From: Bacteroidota bacterium
GTDB taxonomy: Bacteria; Bacteroidota; Bacteroidia; B-17B0; Aurantibacillaceae
Assembly: GCA_018267825.1 (NCBI GenBank)
Contig: JAFDXR010000018.1
Span: 22,259 to 86,258 of the forward strand
Reading direction: 5' to 3'
Length of the DNA stretch: 64,000 nt
The position numbers and the translations under genes are program-made. The notes below the pieces were generated by a model. That model did no database searches, had not been told where the DNA came from, and was given only the letters and a program-made list of their open reading frames with translations. This document shows, one piece after another, positions 55,437 to 64,000 of the stretch (the stretch's first letter is position 1; the number at the start of each line of letters is the position of its first letter).

Positions 55437-55444
55437 TACCTTTG
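55437..55444 (+). promoter_or_regulatory. -7 box of panD
   Basis: TACCTTTG fits TAnnTTTG and ends four bases before the panD ATG, so the mRNA would be almost leaderless. Confidence 0.5.
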
Positions 55445-55448
55445 ACGG

Positions 55449-55799
55449 ATGCAAATTCAGGTACTTAAATCCAAACTGCACTGTGTGAGTGTAACACAGG
55501 CTGAATTGGACTATATAGGCAGCGTAACCATTGACGAAGATCTCATGGATGCCGCCAATATGATCGAAAACGAGCAGGTTCATATCCTCAATAAGAACAA
55601 TGGCGAACGGTTTATCACCTATGTGATCAAGGGCGAACGCGGGAGTGGTGTTATCTGCCTGAACGGCCCCGCTGCCAAGCGTGTGAGCCTGGGCGACGTG
55701 GTCATTATTATTTCGTATGCTTCCATGGATTTTGAAGAGGCGAAAACGTATAAACCGATTGTGATTTTCCCCGACACGCAAACCAATAAACTGAAATAA
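55449..55799 (+). CDS. panD: Aspartate 1-decarboxylase
   Basis: A 116-aa pyruvoyl enzyme making beta-alanine for pantothenate and CoA. The proenzyme cleaves itself at Gly-Ser in YIGSVTID (Ser 25), and the fold motifs [33 protein letters not shown] and [10 protein letters not shown] are intact. The start is fixed by the distance to LKSK. GTG of the next gene follows after three bases. Confidence 0.95.
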   Translation: MQIQVLKSKLHCVSVTQAELDYIGSVTIDEDLMDAANMIENEQVHILNKNNGERFITYVIKGERGSGVICLNGPAAKRVSLGDVVIIISYASMDFEEAKTYKPIVIFPDTQTNKLK

Positions 55800-55802
55800 C
55801 CC

Positions 55803-56819
55803 GTGAATAAGCGCACCAAATCCATTTTACAATTTGTTGTATTACTTGGGTTGGGCATATTTATCGGCTGGTTATCTCTGCGCTCGGTGGCGCCTAAAAA
55901 GGATGAAATTTTCAAAGCCTTTCGCAATGCCGATTATTTTTGGGTAGGGATTTCCATGATTGTGAGTATTTTCGGGCATTTGCTGCGGGCCTACCGCTGG
56001 AATTACCTCCTGAAACCACTGGGCTACAAAGCCCGTCTGATCAACGCGAGCGGCGGCGTATTTATCGGGTATTTTGCCAATTACGGTTTGCCGCGCATGG
56101 GCGAACTCACCCGCTGTACTATTGCTGCACGTTATGATAAAGTACCTTTCGAAGTGGCACTAGGTACGGTGATTACAGAGCGTATAGTCGATTTCGCCGT
56201 TTTGATCCTCGTATTTATCCTTACGCTCCTCGCACAATTTACACAACTGATCGGTCTCGCCAATCAGTATATATTCGATCCCCTTTCATTGAAATTGCAG
56301 TCGCTGGCCAACAGGCCTGTAGCGCTCACTGTGGTGATTGTTTTGATGCTTGGCGCATTAATTGGATTTTTGATGCTTCGCAAAAGAATGGCGAATGCCC
56401 TGCGTGGAAAATTTGGAAAAATTATTAAAGGCTTTGGCGAAGGTATCGGGTCTATCCGGCAAATGGAGAAGAAAGGGCAATTTATTTTACTGAGCCTGGG
56501 CATCTGGGCAACGTATTTTTACAGCATGTATGCGGCATTCTATGCTTTTGATGGCATGTCGGCCATCGGCCAGGCCGAATGCTTGACACTCCTGTTGTTT
56601 GGTACCTTCGGTGTGATATTTACACCTGGTGGTATCGGGGTTTACCAGGCTCTCATCACCCAGTTGCTGTTGTACTATAAACTCGATGATGTTACGGCGG
56701 CATCTTTTCCGTGGCTTACCTGGGGTTCACAATTTGTGATGATTGTATCGCTGGGAATTTCCAGCCTCATTATATTACCTATCGTAAACAGAAATAAAAC
56801 CGATGTCGTTTCACAGTAA
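55803..56819 (+). CDS. Flippase-like (LPG synthase TM domain / UPF0104) membrane protein
   Basis: A 338-aa integral membrane protein with about eight helices, starting at GTG 55803 three bases after panD. Motifs ASGGVFIGYFANYGLPRMGELTR and TERIVDFAVLILVF belong to the lysylphosphatidylglycerol synthetase transmembrane family, and FTPGGIGVYQALI near the C-terminus is another hallmark. Without the aminoacyl-transfer domain it is probably a lipid flippase of unknown substrate. Its 3' end overlaps the heptose adenylyltransferase gene by 17 bp. Confidence 0.85.
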   Translation: MNKRTKSILQFVVLLGLGIFIGWLSLRSVAPKKDEIFKAFRNADYFWVGISMIVSIFGHLLRAYRWNYLLKPLGYKARLINASGGVFIGYFANYGLPRMGELTRCTIAARYDKVPFEVALGTVITERIVDFAVLILVFILTLLAQFTQLIGLANQYIFDPLSLKLQSLANRPVALTVVIVLMLGALIGFLMLRKRMANALRGKFGKIIKGFGEGIGSIRQMEKKGQFILLSLGIWATYFYSMYAAFYAFDGMSAIGQAECLTLLLFGTFGVIFTPGGIGVYQALITQLLLYYKLDDVTAASFPWLTWGSQFVMIVSLGISSLIILPIVNRNKTDVVSQ

Positions 56820-57294
56820 GGCATTACAAAAACTGCACACACGCGAAAGCCTCGCTAAATGGCTTCATATCTGGCGTTTCCAGGGTAAGAAAGTTGTATT
56901 TACCAATGGTTGTTTTGACATCCTTCACCTGGGGCATGTCGATTACCTCACGCGTACACGCGACCTTGGCAATGTGCTTGTGCTTGGATTAAATTCCGAC
57001 AGCTCTGTCAAACGCCTGGGTAAATCGCCGGAAAGACCCATCAACAGCGAACAGGCGAGAGCCGCTGTATTAGGCGCTATGGAATGCATTGACGCCATTA
57101 TTATTTTTGATGAAGACACGCCGTATGAACTCATTCGTTTTGTACAACCTGATGTGTTGGTGAAAGGCAGCGACTATAAAGCCGAAGATATTGTGGGTTA
57201 CGACATTGTGAAGGCCAATGGAGGTGAGGTAGTAACAATCCCTTTTGTAGAGGGATATTCCACCACGAAACTCATCGAAAAGTTAAAAAAGTAA
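56803..57294 (+). CDS. rfaE2: D-glycero-beta-D-manno-heptose 1-phosphate adenylyltransferase
   Basis: A 163-aa nucleotidyltransferase equal to RfaE/HldE domain II. The HxGH-type motif GCFDILHLGHVDYL (about residues 37-50), the LGLNSDSSVKRLGK segment and the ISSTxxI-like end (GYSTTKLIEKL) are present. It adenylates heptose-1-phosphate to ADP-heptose for LPS core. The kinase partner is the separate gene at 14773-15789, about 41 kb away. It overlaps the flippase-like gene by 17 bp. Confidence 0.92.
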   Translation: MSFHSKALQKLHTRESLAKWLHIWRFQGKKVVFTNGCFDILHLGHVDYLTRTRDLGNVLVLGLNSDSSVKRLGKSPERPINSEQARAAVLGAMECIDAIIIFDEDTPYELIRFVQPDVLVKGSDYKAEDIVGYDIVKANGGEVVTIPFVEGYSTTKLIEKLKK

Positions 57295-57366
57295 AGTTAA
57301 TATCTTCGCCAGGCATGCACCGGAACCCCCTGTTTTATTTTTAATTTAGATCATTTAACCTGCAGC

Positions 57367-58851
57367 GTGTCAAACCCTTTAAAAAAACTAGCCGGAGAAA
57401 CTGTGATATATGGTTTTAGTACCATGTTTCCCAAATTTCTGAGTTATTTCCTGACATTCCTGCTTACCTACATTTTCAAGAAACCTTCTGATTTCGGCGC
57501 CAATCCGGAGCTTTTCGCCTATATCTCGTTCATGAACATTCTGTTTACCTATGGTATGGAAACAGCATTCTTTAATTTCTCATCGCGCAAAGAAAACAAA
57601 CAGGAGGTTTATAACACGGCACTCATTTCTTTGATGGTGAGCACGCTTGGCCTGACCGGTTTGTTGTTTCTGTTTTCGGGTATGATCGGGCGCTGGCTGG
57701 AGTATGCCGACCGGATGAATTACATCTACTGGACCATTCTTATTATCGGGGCCGATGCTATTACGGCTATTCCTTTTGCCAGACTGCGTCTTGAAAATAA
57801 AGCTAAGAAATTTGCAGCCATCAAAGCGCTGAATGTGATCATCAATGTGGCGCTTACCATTTTTTTCCTGGTGTTTTGCAAGAATGCCTACGAAGCTCAT
57901 GAACAAAGCTTCCTGGCTACATTATACAATCCTGAGATCGGGATCGGTTATTCGTTCCTGGCCACACTCCTGGCCAACCTGTGTACTATGATCATGCTGT
58001 ATAAAGAGTTTATGCAGTTTTCGTGGCAGTTCAACAAAGAGCTCTGGCTCGAAATGATTGCTTACGCCTGGCCCTTGCTGATACTGGGTTTTGCGGGCAT
58101 GATCAATGAAACATTCGACAGGATTATTATTAAGAAACTGCTGCCGGAAGATATAGGAAGCGAAGCCCAGGGTATTTATGGGGCCTGCTATAAAATTGCG
58201 ATCCTCATGACGGTTTTTATTCAGGCTTTCCGGTATGCCGCAGAACCTTTCTTTTTCAAGCAGGCCAAAGAAAAAAACTCAACACGCACATTGGCGGTGG
58301 TGATGAAATTTTTTGTGATCTTTTGTTCTTTCCTTTTTCTGGGCACCATGATGAACATGCCCTGGATTCGCTTCCTGGTGAGTGAGCAGTACCGCTCAGG
58401 CCTGGGAGTAGTGCCGATCCTCATGCTGGCCAATCTTTTCCTGGGAGTATACATAAATCTTTCCATTTGGTTTAAACTTACTGGACAAACAAAAATCGGT
58501 GCCATGATTACCATTGTGGGCGCCGTGATTACGCTGATTATCAACTTTACCTTTGTACCGGCCTACAGTTATATGGCCTGTGCCTGGGCTACACTGGCCG
58601 CTTATGGCAGCATGATGCTGATTGCTTATTTCCTCGGCCAGAAATATTACCCGGTGAAATACAACCTGCGAAGTATGTTCTTTTTCTTCCTGGCAGCTCT
58701 TGGCTTTTACCTGATCTCATTGCTATGGGCAGGCCTCGAAAGCGCATTCATCAAAATCATTCTGAATAATTTGTTTGTAATACTATTTGCATGGTTGTTT
58801 TATAAATTGGAATTTTCGAATCTGAAACAACTTAAAAACCAGGAGGCATGA
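57367..58851 (+). CDS. Polysaccharide flippase (MATE/MVF-like Wzx family)
   Basis: A 494-aa protein with about 12-14 hydrophobic segments, starting at GTG 57367. The N-terminal [30 protein letters not shown], in its parts, and the loop FETFDRI-like [15 protein letters not shown] resemble Bacteroidota lipopolysaccharide biosynthesis flippases. It would move lipid-linked glycans across the inner membrane, which fits the O-antigen ligase and ADP-heptose genes in this window. Its stop overlaps the dut ATG by four bases. Confidence 0.87.
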   Translation: MSNPLKKLAGETVIYGFSTMFPKFLSYFLTFLLTYIFKKPSDFGANPELFAYISFMNILFTYGMETAFFNFSSRKENKQEVYNTALISLMVSTLGLTGLLFLFSGMIGRWLEYADRMNYIYWTILIIGADAITAIPFARLRLENKAKKFAAIKALNVIINVALTIFFLVFCKNAYEAHEQSFLATLYNPEIGIGYSFLATLLANLCTMIMLYKEFMQFSWQFNKELWLEMIAYAWPLLILGFAGMINETFDRIIIKKLLPEDIGSEAQGIYGACYKIAILMTVFIQAFRYAAEPFFFKQAKEKNSTRTLAVVMKFFVIFCSFLFLGTMMNMPWIRFLVSEQYRSGLGVVPILMLANLFLGVYINLSIWFKLTGQTKIGAMITIVGAVITLIINFTFVPAYSYMACAWATLAAYGSMMLIAYFLGQKYYPVKYNLRSMFFFFLAALGFYLISLLWAGLESAFIKIILNNLFVILFAWLFYKLEFSNLKQLKNQEA

Positions 58852-59285
58852 TCACTATACGCGTTGTTAATCAATCCAGGCATCCATTACCGGAGTATGC
58901 CACGGATCATTCGGCGGGGCTCGATCTGCGTGCGCATCTCGATGAGCCGGTTACCTTAAAACCGCTACAGCGTACGCTGGTTCCCACAGGTTTATTTATT
59001 GAATTGCCGCAGGGGCATGAGGCACAGATCAGGCCTCGCAGCGGCCTTGCATTCAAGCATGGAATTACCGTTCTGAATTCCCCGGGAACCATTGATGCCG
59101 ATTACCGCGGTGAAATAAAAGTGCTGCTCGTTAATTTATCGGACACGGATTTTATCATCAACGACGGTGAACGTATTGCCCAGATGGTGATTGCCCGTCA
59201 TGAAACCATTGAGTGGTATGCTACCATGCAACTGGACGACACCAAACGCGGAAGTGGCGGGTTCGGTAGTACAGGAAAGCAATAA
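58848..59285 (+). CDS. dut: dUTP diphosphatase
   Basis: A 145-aa trimeric dUTPase with the five conserved motifs in order: [48 protein letters not shown] and the C-terminal GSGGFGSTG. It hydrolyses dUTP to dUMP. ATG overlaps the flippase stop (ATGA), so the two are coupled, a pairing seen in other Bacteroidota. Confidence 0.96.
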   Translation: MITIRVVNQSRHPLPEYATDHSAGLDLRAHLDEPVTLKPLQRTLVPTGLFIELPQGHEAQIRPRSGLAFKHGITVLNSPGTIDADYRGEIKVLLVNLSDTDFIINDGERIAQMVIARHETIEWYATMQLDDTKRGSGGFGSTGKQ

Positions 59286-59342
59286 TATTCGAATAGCACA
59301 TAAGCATAACACGATTAAAAAACAGATTTCTTTTACTTTCAT

Positions 59343-60536
59343 ATGAAAACAGTTGACTCTATAAATTTTGCCGGGAAACGCGCCCTGATCCGCGTTGATT
59401 TTAATGTGCCGCTGAACGAGGCGTTTGAAGTAACCGATATGACACGCATCAATGCAGCGCTTGGAACCATTCGTAAAATTCTGAAAGATGGAGGTAGTGT
59501 TGTACTGATGTCCCATCTCGGCCGCCCGAAAGAAGGACCAACCAACAAATATTCTCTCAAACATATTGTACCTGCAGTAAGCAAGGCCCTTGGTGTGGAT
59601 GTGTCATTTGCCGATGATTGTATCAGTGATGCAGCCTTTGCAACTTCTGCAGCCCTGAAACCCGGACAGGTATTACTACTTGAAAACCTTCGCTTTTATA
59701 AAGAAGAAGAAAAAGGCGATAAAGCCTTTGCTGAAAAACTGAGTAAACATGGCGACGTGTATGTAAACGATGCTTTTGGTACGGCGCACCGTGCCCATGC
59801 TTCTACAGCCGTTATTGCGGAGTTCTTCGGTGCCGAAGCCAGGTGTTTCGGGTATGTGATGGCCGGCGAAGTAGCCAGCATCAACAAAGTACTTACCGGC
59901 TCCGGAAGACCATTCACCGCTATTATCGGTGGTGCTAAAGTGAGCGATAAAATCCTGATCATTGAGCAGCTGATGAGCAAGGCCGATAACATTCTCATTG
60001 GTGGTGGTATGGCGTTTACCTTTGTGAAAGCCATGGGTGGAAGCATCGGAAAATCCCTGTGTGAAGACGATCGCCTGGAAATTGCTAAAGGTCTGCTTGA
60101 GAAAGCCGGGGAAAAAGGCGTTAAGCTGTACATCCCAGTGGATGCTGTGATTGCTGACAGTTTTTCAAACGATGCAGCGAAACAGGAAAGCGATATCAAC
60201 ACGATTCCTGATGGATGGATGGGCCTCGACGTAGGTCCTAAAACAACCGCTATATATAACGATGTGATCAAAAATTCAAAGACCATTTTATGGAATGGCC
60301 CTATGGGTGTGTTTGAAATGAGCAGCTTTGAAAAAGGCACCAAAGAAGCAGCCTATGCTATTGTGGAAGCTACCAAACATGGCGCTTATAGCCTCATTGG
60401 TGGCGGCGACAGTGTAGCCGCCATTAATAAGTATAACCTGGCCGGCGATGTCAGTTATGTAAGTACCGGTGGCGGGGCATTGCTGGAATATATCGAACAG
60501 GGCACTCTGCCTGGCGTAAGAGCGGTTGAAGGATAA
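59343..60536 (+). CDS. pgk: Phosphoglycerate kinase
   Basis: A 397-aa glycolytic enzyme. [10 protein letters not shown] near residue 18, [35 protein letters not shown], the nucleotide loop GGAKVSDK and the C-terminal [21 protein letters not shown] are intact. TACTTTCA, an imperfect -7 box, lies two bases before the ATG. The 3' end overlaps the next ORF by 11 bases. Confidence 0.97.
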   Translation: MKTVDSINFAGKRALIRVDFNVPLNEAFEVTDMTRINAALGTIRKILKDGGSVVLMSHLGRPKEGPTNKYSLKHIVPAVSKALGVDVSFADDCISDAAFATSAALKPGQVLLLENLRFYKEEEKGDKAFAEKLSKHGDVYVNDAFGTAHRAHASTAVIAEFFGAEARCFGYVMAGEVASINKVLTGSGRPFTAIIGGAKVSDKILIIEQLMSKADNILIGGGMAFTFVKAMGGSIGKSLCEDDRLEIAKGLLEKAGEKGVKLYIPVDAVIADSFSNDAAKQESDINTIPDGWMGLDVGPKTTAIYNDVIKNSKTILWNGPMGVFEMSSFEKGTKEAAYAIVEATKHGAYSLIGGGDSVAAINKYNLAGDVSYVSTGGGALLEYIEQGTLPGVRAVEG

Positions 60537-61008
60537 TTCATACATAAAGTATCTTCTTTTATTTGCGGGCATTCAGCGTTATTGCATTAGCCCGTCTTAT
60601 GCCGGCGAATTTGTATTTGACAGAATAAAGAGCAATACGGCCAGTTACAGGGCATTTGGCGTTGCAGCTAAAATGTATACGGGTGTTGCAACAACTCAAT
60701 GGTTTGAACTAACCTGTAATTCTGAACCGTTTTTAAGATCAACAGGAATTAACCTTACAGGGCGGATGAAAGATGATATGCTTTGGATCAGGTTTCAGCC
60801 ACAACCGTCCTTTTTCATCATTTCTGTTTTTATAATCGTATTTTCCATAGCAGGCGCTTTCGTTAGTTACATTGGATTACCCTGGTATGCATTTGTTGGC
60901 GGGATGTTACTGTACATTGTAAATCTCATTCCTATATTTTTTACCACCAAAAGTCATTTGAGAAAATTTGAAAGGCTGATCGGGGGTGGCAGAGTTGTTT
61001 GGTATTAG
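60526..61008 (+). CDS. Small membrane protein, unknown, start uncertain
   Basis: Open from TTG 60526 (inside pgk) to 61008, 160 aa. No ATG occurs before codon 48 (ATG of MYTGVAT). The C-terminal half has two hydrophobic segments ([23 protein letters not shown] and [23 protein letters not shown]) and a charged tail; the N-terminal part is polar. No family is recognised. It could be a real gene using TTG, a shorter gene from the internal ATG, or a decayed gene that lost its 5' end. Confidence 0.45.
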   Translation: MKDNSYIKYLLLFAGIQRYCISPSYAGEFVFDRIKSNTASYRAFGVAAKMYTGVATTQWFELTCNSEPFLRSTGINLTGRMKDDMLWIRFQPQPSFFIISVFIIVFSIAGAFVSYIGLPWYAFVGGMLLYIVNLIPIFFTTKSHLRKFERLIGGGRVVWY

Positions 61009-61135
61009 TGTTGTCGCAACCGTTTTTCTGTGCACCATTCCAGACGTAAGAACGTTTGAAGGGGCTTAGAACCGGGAGTATTGAAATCCTGGAACGAAGA
61101 AACTGCAGAGGATAAGGATTAACGCTGATCAGTAT

Positions 61136-61350
61136 TACCCGTCATTACGAGCGGCAGCGCCTCCGCTATGCGCCTATGCTGAAGCTTCAGCGTCACGCGG
61201 AGCGAAGTAATCTCTGTTCCGAACCCAGGATTTCACGCAGATAGGCGCCGATTGAAAACACGCAGATTCCCGCGGATCAGCACTCCCCGTCATTACGAGC
61301 GACAGCGAAGTAATCTCTGTACTGAACTCGGGATTTCACGCGGATTTTCG
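61136..61350 (-). repeat. Third modular repeat array, two diverged copies, inverted
   Basis: Read on the minus strand, the unit is again GCGGAATC/ATTTTC..CGCGTGAAATCC, then GAGATTACTTCGC-(loop)-GAGCG-style core, then TAATGACGGG: the same order of parts as the arrays at 1.4 and 12.3 kb, with ATTAC instead of ATTGC. The cores are near 61139-61214 and 61287-61315. The first core has an about 48-bp insertion inside the palindrome. Confidence 0.75.
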
Positions 61351-61560
61351 CAGAGAAGAGTTTCATTATGTCCATTCCAACATAGATGTCCGGTCAGCTC
61401 GATATGACAATACCTCATTATTGCTGGGAGAAATACCACTGACAGCCCAGTTCTACAGCATTTCGTTCCGGAATGCCTCACGATAGCGGGCATTAACCCG
61501 TTTGTCAGCCCTTTTTCCGGCAAATAGCCGGGGTTTCAGCCTGTTTTTCGACCAATAACT

Positions 61561-61597
61561 GCCTAAAATCAGGCATATACCTAATTTATGGTATGCC
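61561..61597. promoter_or_regulatory. Inverted repeats upstream of feoA, possible iron operator
   Basis: GCCT-AAAATC-AGGC (61561-61574) and the imperfect palindrome GGCATATACC-TAATTTAT-GGTATGCC (61572-61597) lie 20-60 bp before the -7 box of feoA. A third small repeat GCCC-TTTTT-GGGC follows. They could bind a Fur- or DtxR-type repressor; the sequence does not match a consensus I can name. Confidence 0.4.
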
Positions 61598-61616
61598 CTT
61601 TTTGGGCCAAAAAAGC

Positions 61617-61624
61617 TAATTTTG
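61617..61624 (+). promoter_or_regulatory. -7 box of feoAB
   Basis: TAATTTTG fits TAnnTTTG and ends five bases before the feoA ATG at 61630. Confidence 0.5.
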
Positions 61625-61629
61625 AGGGG

Positions 61630-61854
61630 ATGACACGAACCCTCGATACTCTGCATCCCGGAGAATCAGCCCGGATAGAATCGTTTACGGACGATTTTTT
61701 ATCCCTGAAATTTATTGAAATGGGTTGTTTACCGGGAGAAACGGTTGTGCTGAAAAACATAGCACCGCTGGGCTGCCCCATTGCCATTGAAGTGGCGGGA
61801 TACCTGCTGAGTATGCGCAAACAGGAGGCTTCAACCATTGTGATTAAAGAATAA
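61630..61854 (+). CDS. feoA: Ferrous iron transport protein A
   Basis: A 74-aa SH3-like protein, started at ATG 61630; the upstream ATG at 61588 would place 14 residues before the family start and lie upstream of the promoter box. RIESF, LKFIEMGCLPGETVVLKNIAPLG (in its parts) and PIAIEVAGYLLSMRKQEA match FeoA. It probably regulates FeoB. feoB follows after 21 bases. Confidence 0.93.
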   Translation: MTRTLDTLHPGESARIESFTDDFLSLKFIEMGCLPGETVVLKNIAPLGCPIAIEVAGYLLSMRKQEASTIVIKE

Positions 61855-61875
61855 GTGTAAGGAGTAATCGGATCT

Positions 61876-63912
61876 GTGAACCAGGTGAAAGATATCACGG
61901 TGGCCCTCATCGGCAACCCCAACAGCGGTAAGTCTACTTTGTTTAACGGGCTCACGGGCCTGAACCAGCGCACGGGAAATTACCCCGGAGTGACGGTCGA
62001 TAAACACATCGGCTACACCAGACACAACGAGGGTGAAACTACGTATAAGTATACAATCATTGATCTGCCGGGCACATACAGCCTGTTTCCAAAATCGCTC
62101 GACGAGGAAGTGGCCTGTAAATCGCTGATCGGCGCTGTTGACAAGGTGCCCGATGTGGTGGTTATCGTGGCAGATGCCTCCAATCTCAAAAGACATTTTT
62201 TACTGGCAACACAGGTACTTGACCTGAAAATGCCCTGCGTACTGGTGCTCAATATGATCGATGAAGCCGATCACAAAGGCATCCGTATTTATACGGAGGA
62301 GCTTGAAAAGTTGATGGGGATAGACGTGATCCCGGTAAACTCCCGCAACCGCGAAGGGATTGACGCACTGAAAAAAGCCATTGCCAATGCCCATGTACCG
62401 CATGCCGAATTTTATAATAAAGAAAAACTTAGAACGCTATTCCCTGGCAAAACATCTTATCGCGATGTGATTGCTTCTCAGTTTGCCGATAAAACAACAT
62501 GCCGTGAGTTTGAAGCCTCGGATAATGTACACCGCTTTTCGCAGATAAATTATATGCTGGCAAAGGGCGTGAAAGCCCCGCAACAGGCCTCGCGCAGCGT
62601 GACCGACCGACTGGATACTTTGTTTACACACCGGATTTTCGGTTACTTCTTTTTCCTGCTGATCCTGCTCGTTATTTTCCAGTTTATCTTCTTTATAGCA
62701 GAATACCCGATGTCGTGGATCGAAGACGGCTTCTCAAAAATAATGGAGGTAACGTCTGCCGCCTTGCCGCACGGTCAAATTAGCGACCTGCTTGTAAATG
62801 GCGTGCTCGCCGGGCTTAGTGGTATTGTGGTATTTGTACCCCAGATCGCCCTTCTGTTCTTTTTTATTGCCATACTCGAAGATACAGGCTATATGGCCCG
62901 GGTAAGTTTCATACTCGATAAGTTGATGCGTCGTTTTGGGCTCAACGGGCGCTCCGTGATCCCGATGATCAGCAGTGTGGCCTGTGCAGTGCCTTCCATC
63001 ATGGGCACGCGAACCATCACCAACTGGAAAGAACGCTTCATTACGATCCTCGTAACACCCCTGATCAGTTGTTCGGCACGGCTACCGGTATACACCCTGC
63101 TTATTTCCATGATGTATATGGGGCACTCCAACGCCCATACTTTTTTCAATTACCGCGGACTGGTGCTCATGGCCATGTATCTGCTTGGATTCTTTGCAGC
63201 CATTGTAGCAGCACTTGTATTCAAATATATTCTTAAAGCCAGGGAGCGGAGCTATTTTATTATGGAGATGCCCGTGTACCGGAAGCCGCAATGGCAAACC
63301 GTGGGCGTCACTGTTCTTGGAAAGGTGAAAGTGTTTTTGTGGGACGCCGGGAAGATCATCATGGCTATTTCAATTGTACTATGGTTTCTTACTTCGCATG
63401 CACCGGGCAATGCCTTTGCAGATATTGAACACGAATATGCTGCACTAGCTTCGCAACCGCAGGCAGATGGTGTGAATTACGAGGCGCAGATGAATTCCAG
63501 GAAACTGGAAGCTTCCTATGCAGGGATTCTCGGAAAAAAAATTGAACCGATGATCAGGCCGCTGGGATTCGACTGGAAAATAGGTATTTCATTGATCACG
63601 TCGTTTGCGGCGCGCGAGGTATTTGTAGGAACCATGGCTACTATTTACAGTGCCAATGCCGATGAAGAAGACCCAAAGAGTATCCGCGAAAAACTGGTTT
63701 CTGAAACTAATCCCGATACCGGCCTGCCAAGATACAACCACGCTGTTTGTTGGTCATTGCTCATTTTCTATGCCTTCGCCATGCAATGCATGAGCACACT
63801 GGCCACCACCTATCGTGAAACCAAACATTGGAAATGGCCTTTGATCCAGCTGCTCTTTATGAGCGGATTGGCCTATATCTCGTCTTTTGCGGTATACCAG
63901 GCTTTAGCATGA
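61876..63912 (+). CDS. feoB: Ferrous iron transporter B
   Basis: A 678-aa GTP-dependent Fe2+ transporter from GTG 61876. The N-terminal G domain has GNPNSGKST (G1), a TGNYPGVTVD switch, DLPGTYSL (G3) and NMID (G4). The membrane part has about eight or more helices including two gate-like regions with Cys: SVACAVPSIMGTR and LISCSARLPVYTLL. The FAAREVFVGTMATIYSA segment is also conserved. The length is normal for the family. It is in an operon with feoA. Confidence 0.96.
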   Translation: MNQVKDITVALIGNPNSGKSTLFNGLTGLNQRTGNYPGVTVDKHIGYTRHNEGETTYKYTIIDLPGTYSLFPKSLDEEVACKSLIGAVDKVPDVVVIVADASNLKRHFLLATQVLDLKMPCVLVLNMIDEADHKGIRIYTEELEKLMGIDVIPVNSRNREGIDALKKAIANAHVPHAEFYNKEKLRTLFPGKTSYRDVIASQFADKTTCREFEASDNVHRFSQINYMLAKGVKAPQQASRSVTDRLDTLFTHRIFGYFFFLLILLVIFQFIFFIAEYPMSWIEDGFSKIMEVTSAALPHGQISDLLVNGVLAGLSGIVVFVPQIALLFFFIAILEDTGYMARVSFILDKLMRRFGLNGRSVIPMISSVACAVPSIMGTRTITNWKERFITILVTPLISCSARLPVYTLLISMMYMGHSNAHTFFNYRGLVLMAMYLLGFFAAIVAALVFKYILKARERSYFIMEMPVYRKPQWQTVGVTVLGKVKVFLWDAGKIIMAISIVLWFLTSHAPGNAFADIEHEYAALASQPQADGVNYEAQMNSRKLEASYAGILGKKIEPMIRPLGFDWKIGISLITSFAAREVFVGTMATIYSANADEEDPKSIREKLVSETNPDTGLPRYNHAVCWSLLIFYAFAMQCMSTLATTYRETKHWKWPLIQLLFMSGLAYISSFAVYQALA

Positions 63913-63954
63913 TGCGTTTTCTCCCGCCTTGTCACAGGCATTTCTGCTGATGAA

Positions 63955-64000
63955 TGAGATTCCTCTCTGCGTATAACTGCGTGAAATAGTGGGAAACGGG
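63955..64000. repeat. Probable start of a fourth modular repeat array at the edge
   Basis: CTCTGCGTATAACTGCGTGAAATAGTGGGAAACGGG has the same parts as the end of the repeat unit at the other sites (CTGCGT..CTGCGTGAAA..GGG); the palindromic core would begin just beyond the edge. Here it follows feoB. Confidence 0.5.

Larger units (their letters stand above)
61009..61629. other. Intergenic region with repeats and the feo regulatory region
   Basis: About 620 bp without a supported gene. It holds two inverted copies of the modular repeat (61136-61350) and, from 61561, inverted repeats and the -7 box upstream of feoA. Short ORFs here have no family features. Confidence 0.7.

Noticed and set aside
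59696..60343. 215-codon minus-strand ORF
   Set aside because: Antisense to pgk, which has all its conserved motifs in the plus frame.
61293..61656. Minus-strand ORFs of 76 and 67 codons before feoA
   Set aside because: They overlap repeats and the feo regulatory region and show no protein-like features.

Overview
The window comes from a Bacteroidota chromosome (class Bacteroidia in the broad sense; I cannot settle the order). The evidence is type IX secretion (T9SS) genes (porT, porW/sprE), three giant T9SS cargo proteins with type A or type B C-terminal sorting domains, a sigma-54 with a very acidic N-terminal stretch, an ATP synthase subunit a with a long N-terminal extension, many GTG/TTG starts, and promoters of the Bacteroidota type (TAnnTTTG at -7) instead of Shine-Dalgarno/-35/-10 signals. 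No rRNA, tRNA, CRISPR array, IS element or prophage was recognised.

Layout. 1-1229 (-): the edge of a ketosynthase/thioesterase cluster (fatty-acid-like, possibly flexirubin or aryl-polyene). 1.34-1.93 kb: a tandem ~96-bp repeat array. 1.95-6.98 kb (-): O-antigen ligase, two unknown envelope proteins and dxs. 7.1-8.0 kb: a secreted YwqK-like/DUF6624 protein. 8.16-12.23 kb (+): a tight five-gene operon of four lipoproteins and a Tat-exported DUF1501 protein, one lipoprotein carrying a haem-like CX4CH motif. 12.3-12.55 kb: a second repeat array. 12.56-16.6 kb: rhodanese, EVE protein, aminotransferase, heptose-phosphate kinase and menG/ubiE. 16.7-20.8 kb: a SprB-repeat T9SS cargo gene lying between ubiE and porT. 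20.8-22.4 kb: an FAD-dependent dehydrogenase. 22.5-24.6 kb: an AT-rich two-gene island (ABC-type ATPase plus TOPRIM-like protein), a defence-system candidate. 24.6-30.2 kb: S15/CocE hydrolase, MBL-fold hydrolase, YyaL-type thioredoxin-fold protein and a YD-like protein. 30.2-34.1 kb (-): rpoN, a small lipoprotein, asnS and a SPOR protein. 34.2-38.2 kb: sucA-sucB. 38.2-43.8 kb (-): a type B T9SS cargo and porW/sprE. 43.9-50.9 kb: an M23 peptidase and the atp operon (atpB-E-F-H-A-[unknown secreted protein]-G). 51.1-55.3 kb: a 1404-aa T9SS cargo. 55.4-61.0 kb: panD, a flippase-like membrane protein, heptose-1-P adenylyltransferase, a polysaccharide flippase, dut, pgk and a small membrane protein. 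61.1-61.4 kb: repeats. 61.6-63.9 kb: feoA-feoB, with another repeat array apparently starting at the right edge.

The genes fit together as envelope building (ADP-heptose synthesis split over two loci, O-antigen ligase, flippase), T9SS export with its substrates, and core energy metabolism (TCA E1/E2, ATP synthase, menaquinone). The least explained parts are the ATPase/TOPRIM pair, the DUF1501-lipoprotein operon, the modular 96-bp repeats at four sites, and the foreign-looking gene plus strong hairpins inside the atp operon. All assignments come from reading the sequence; no database search was run.
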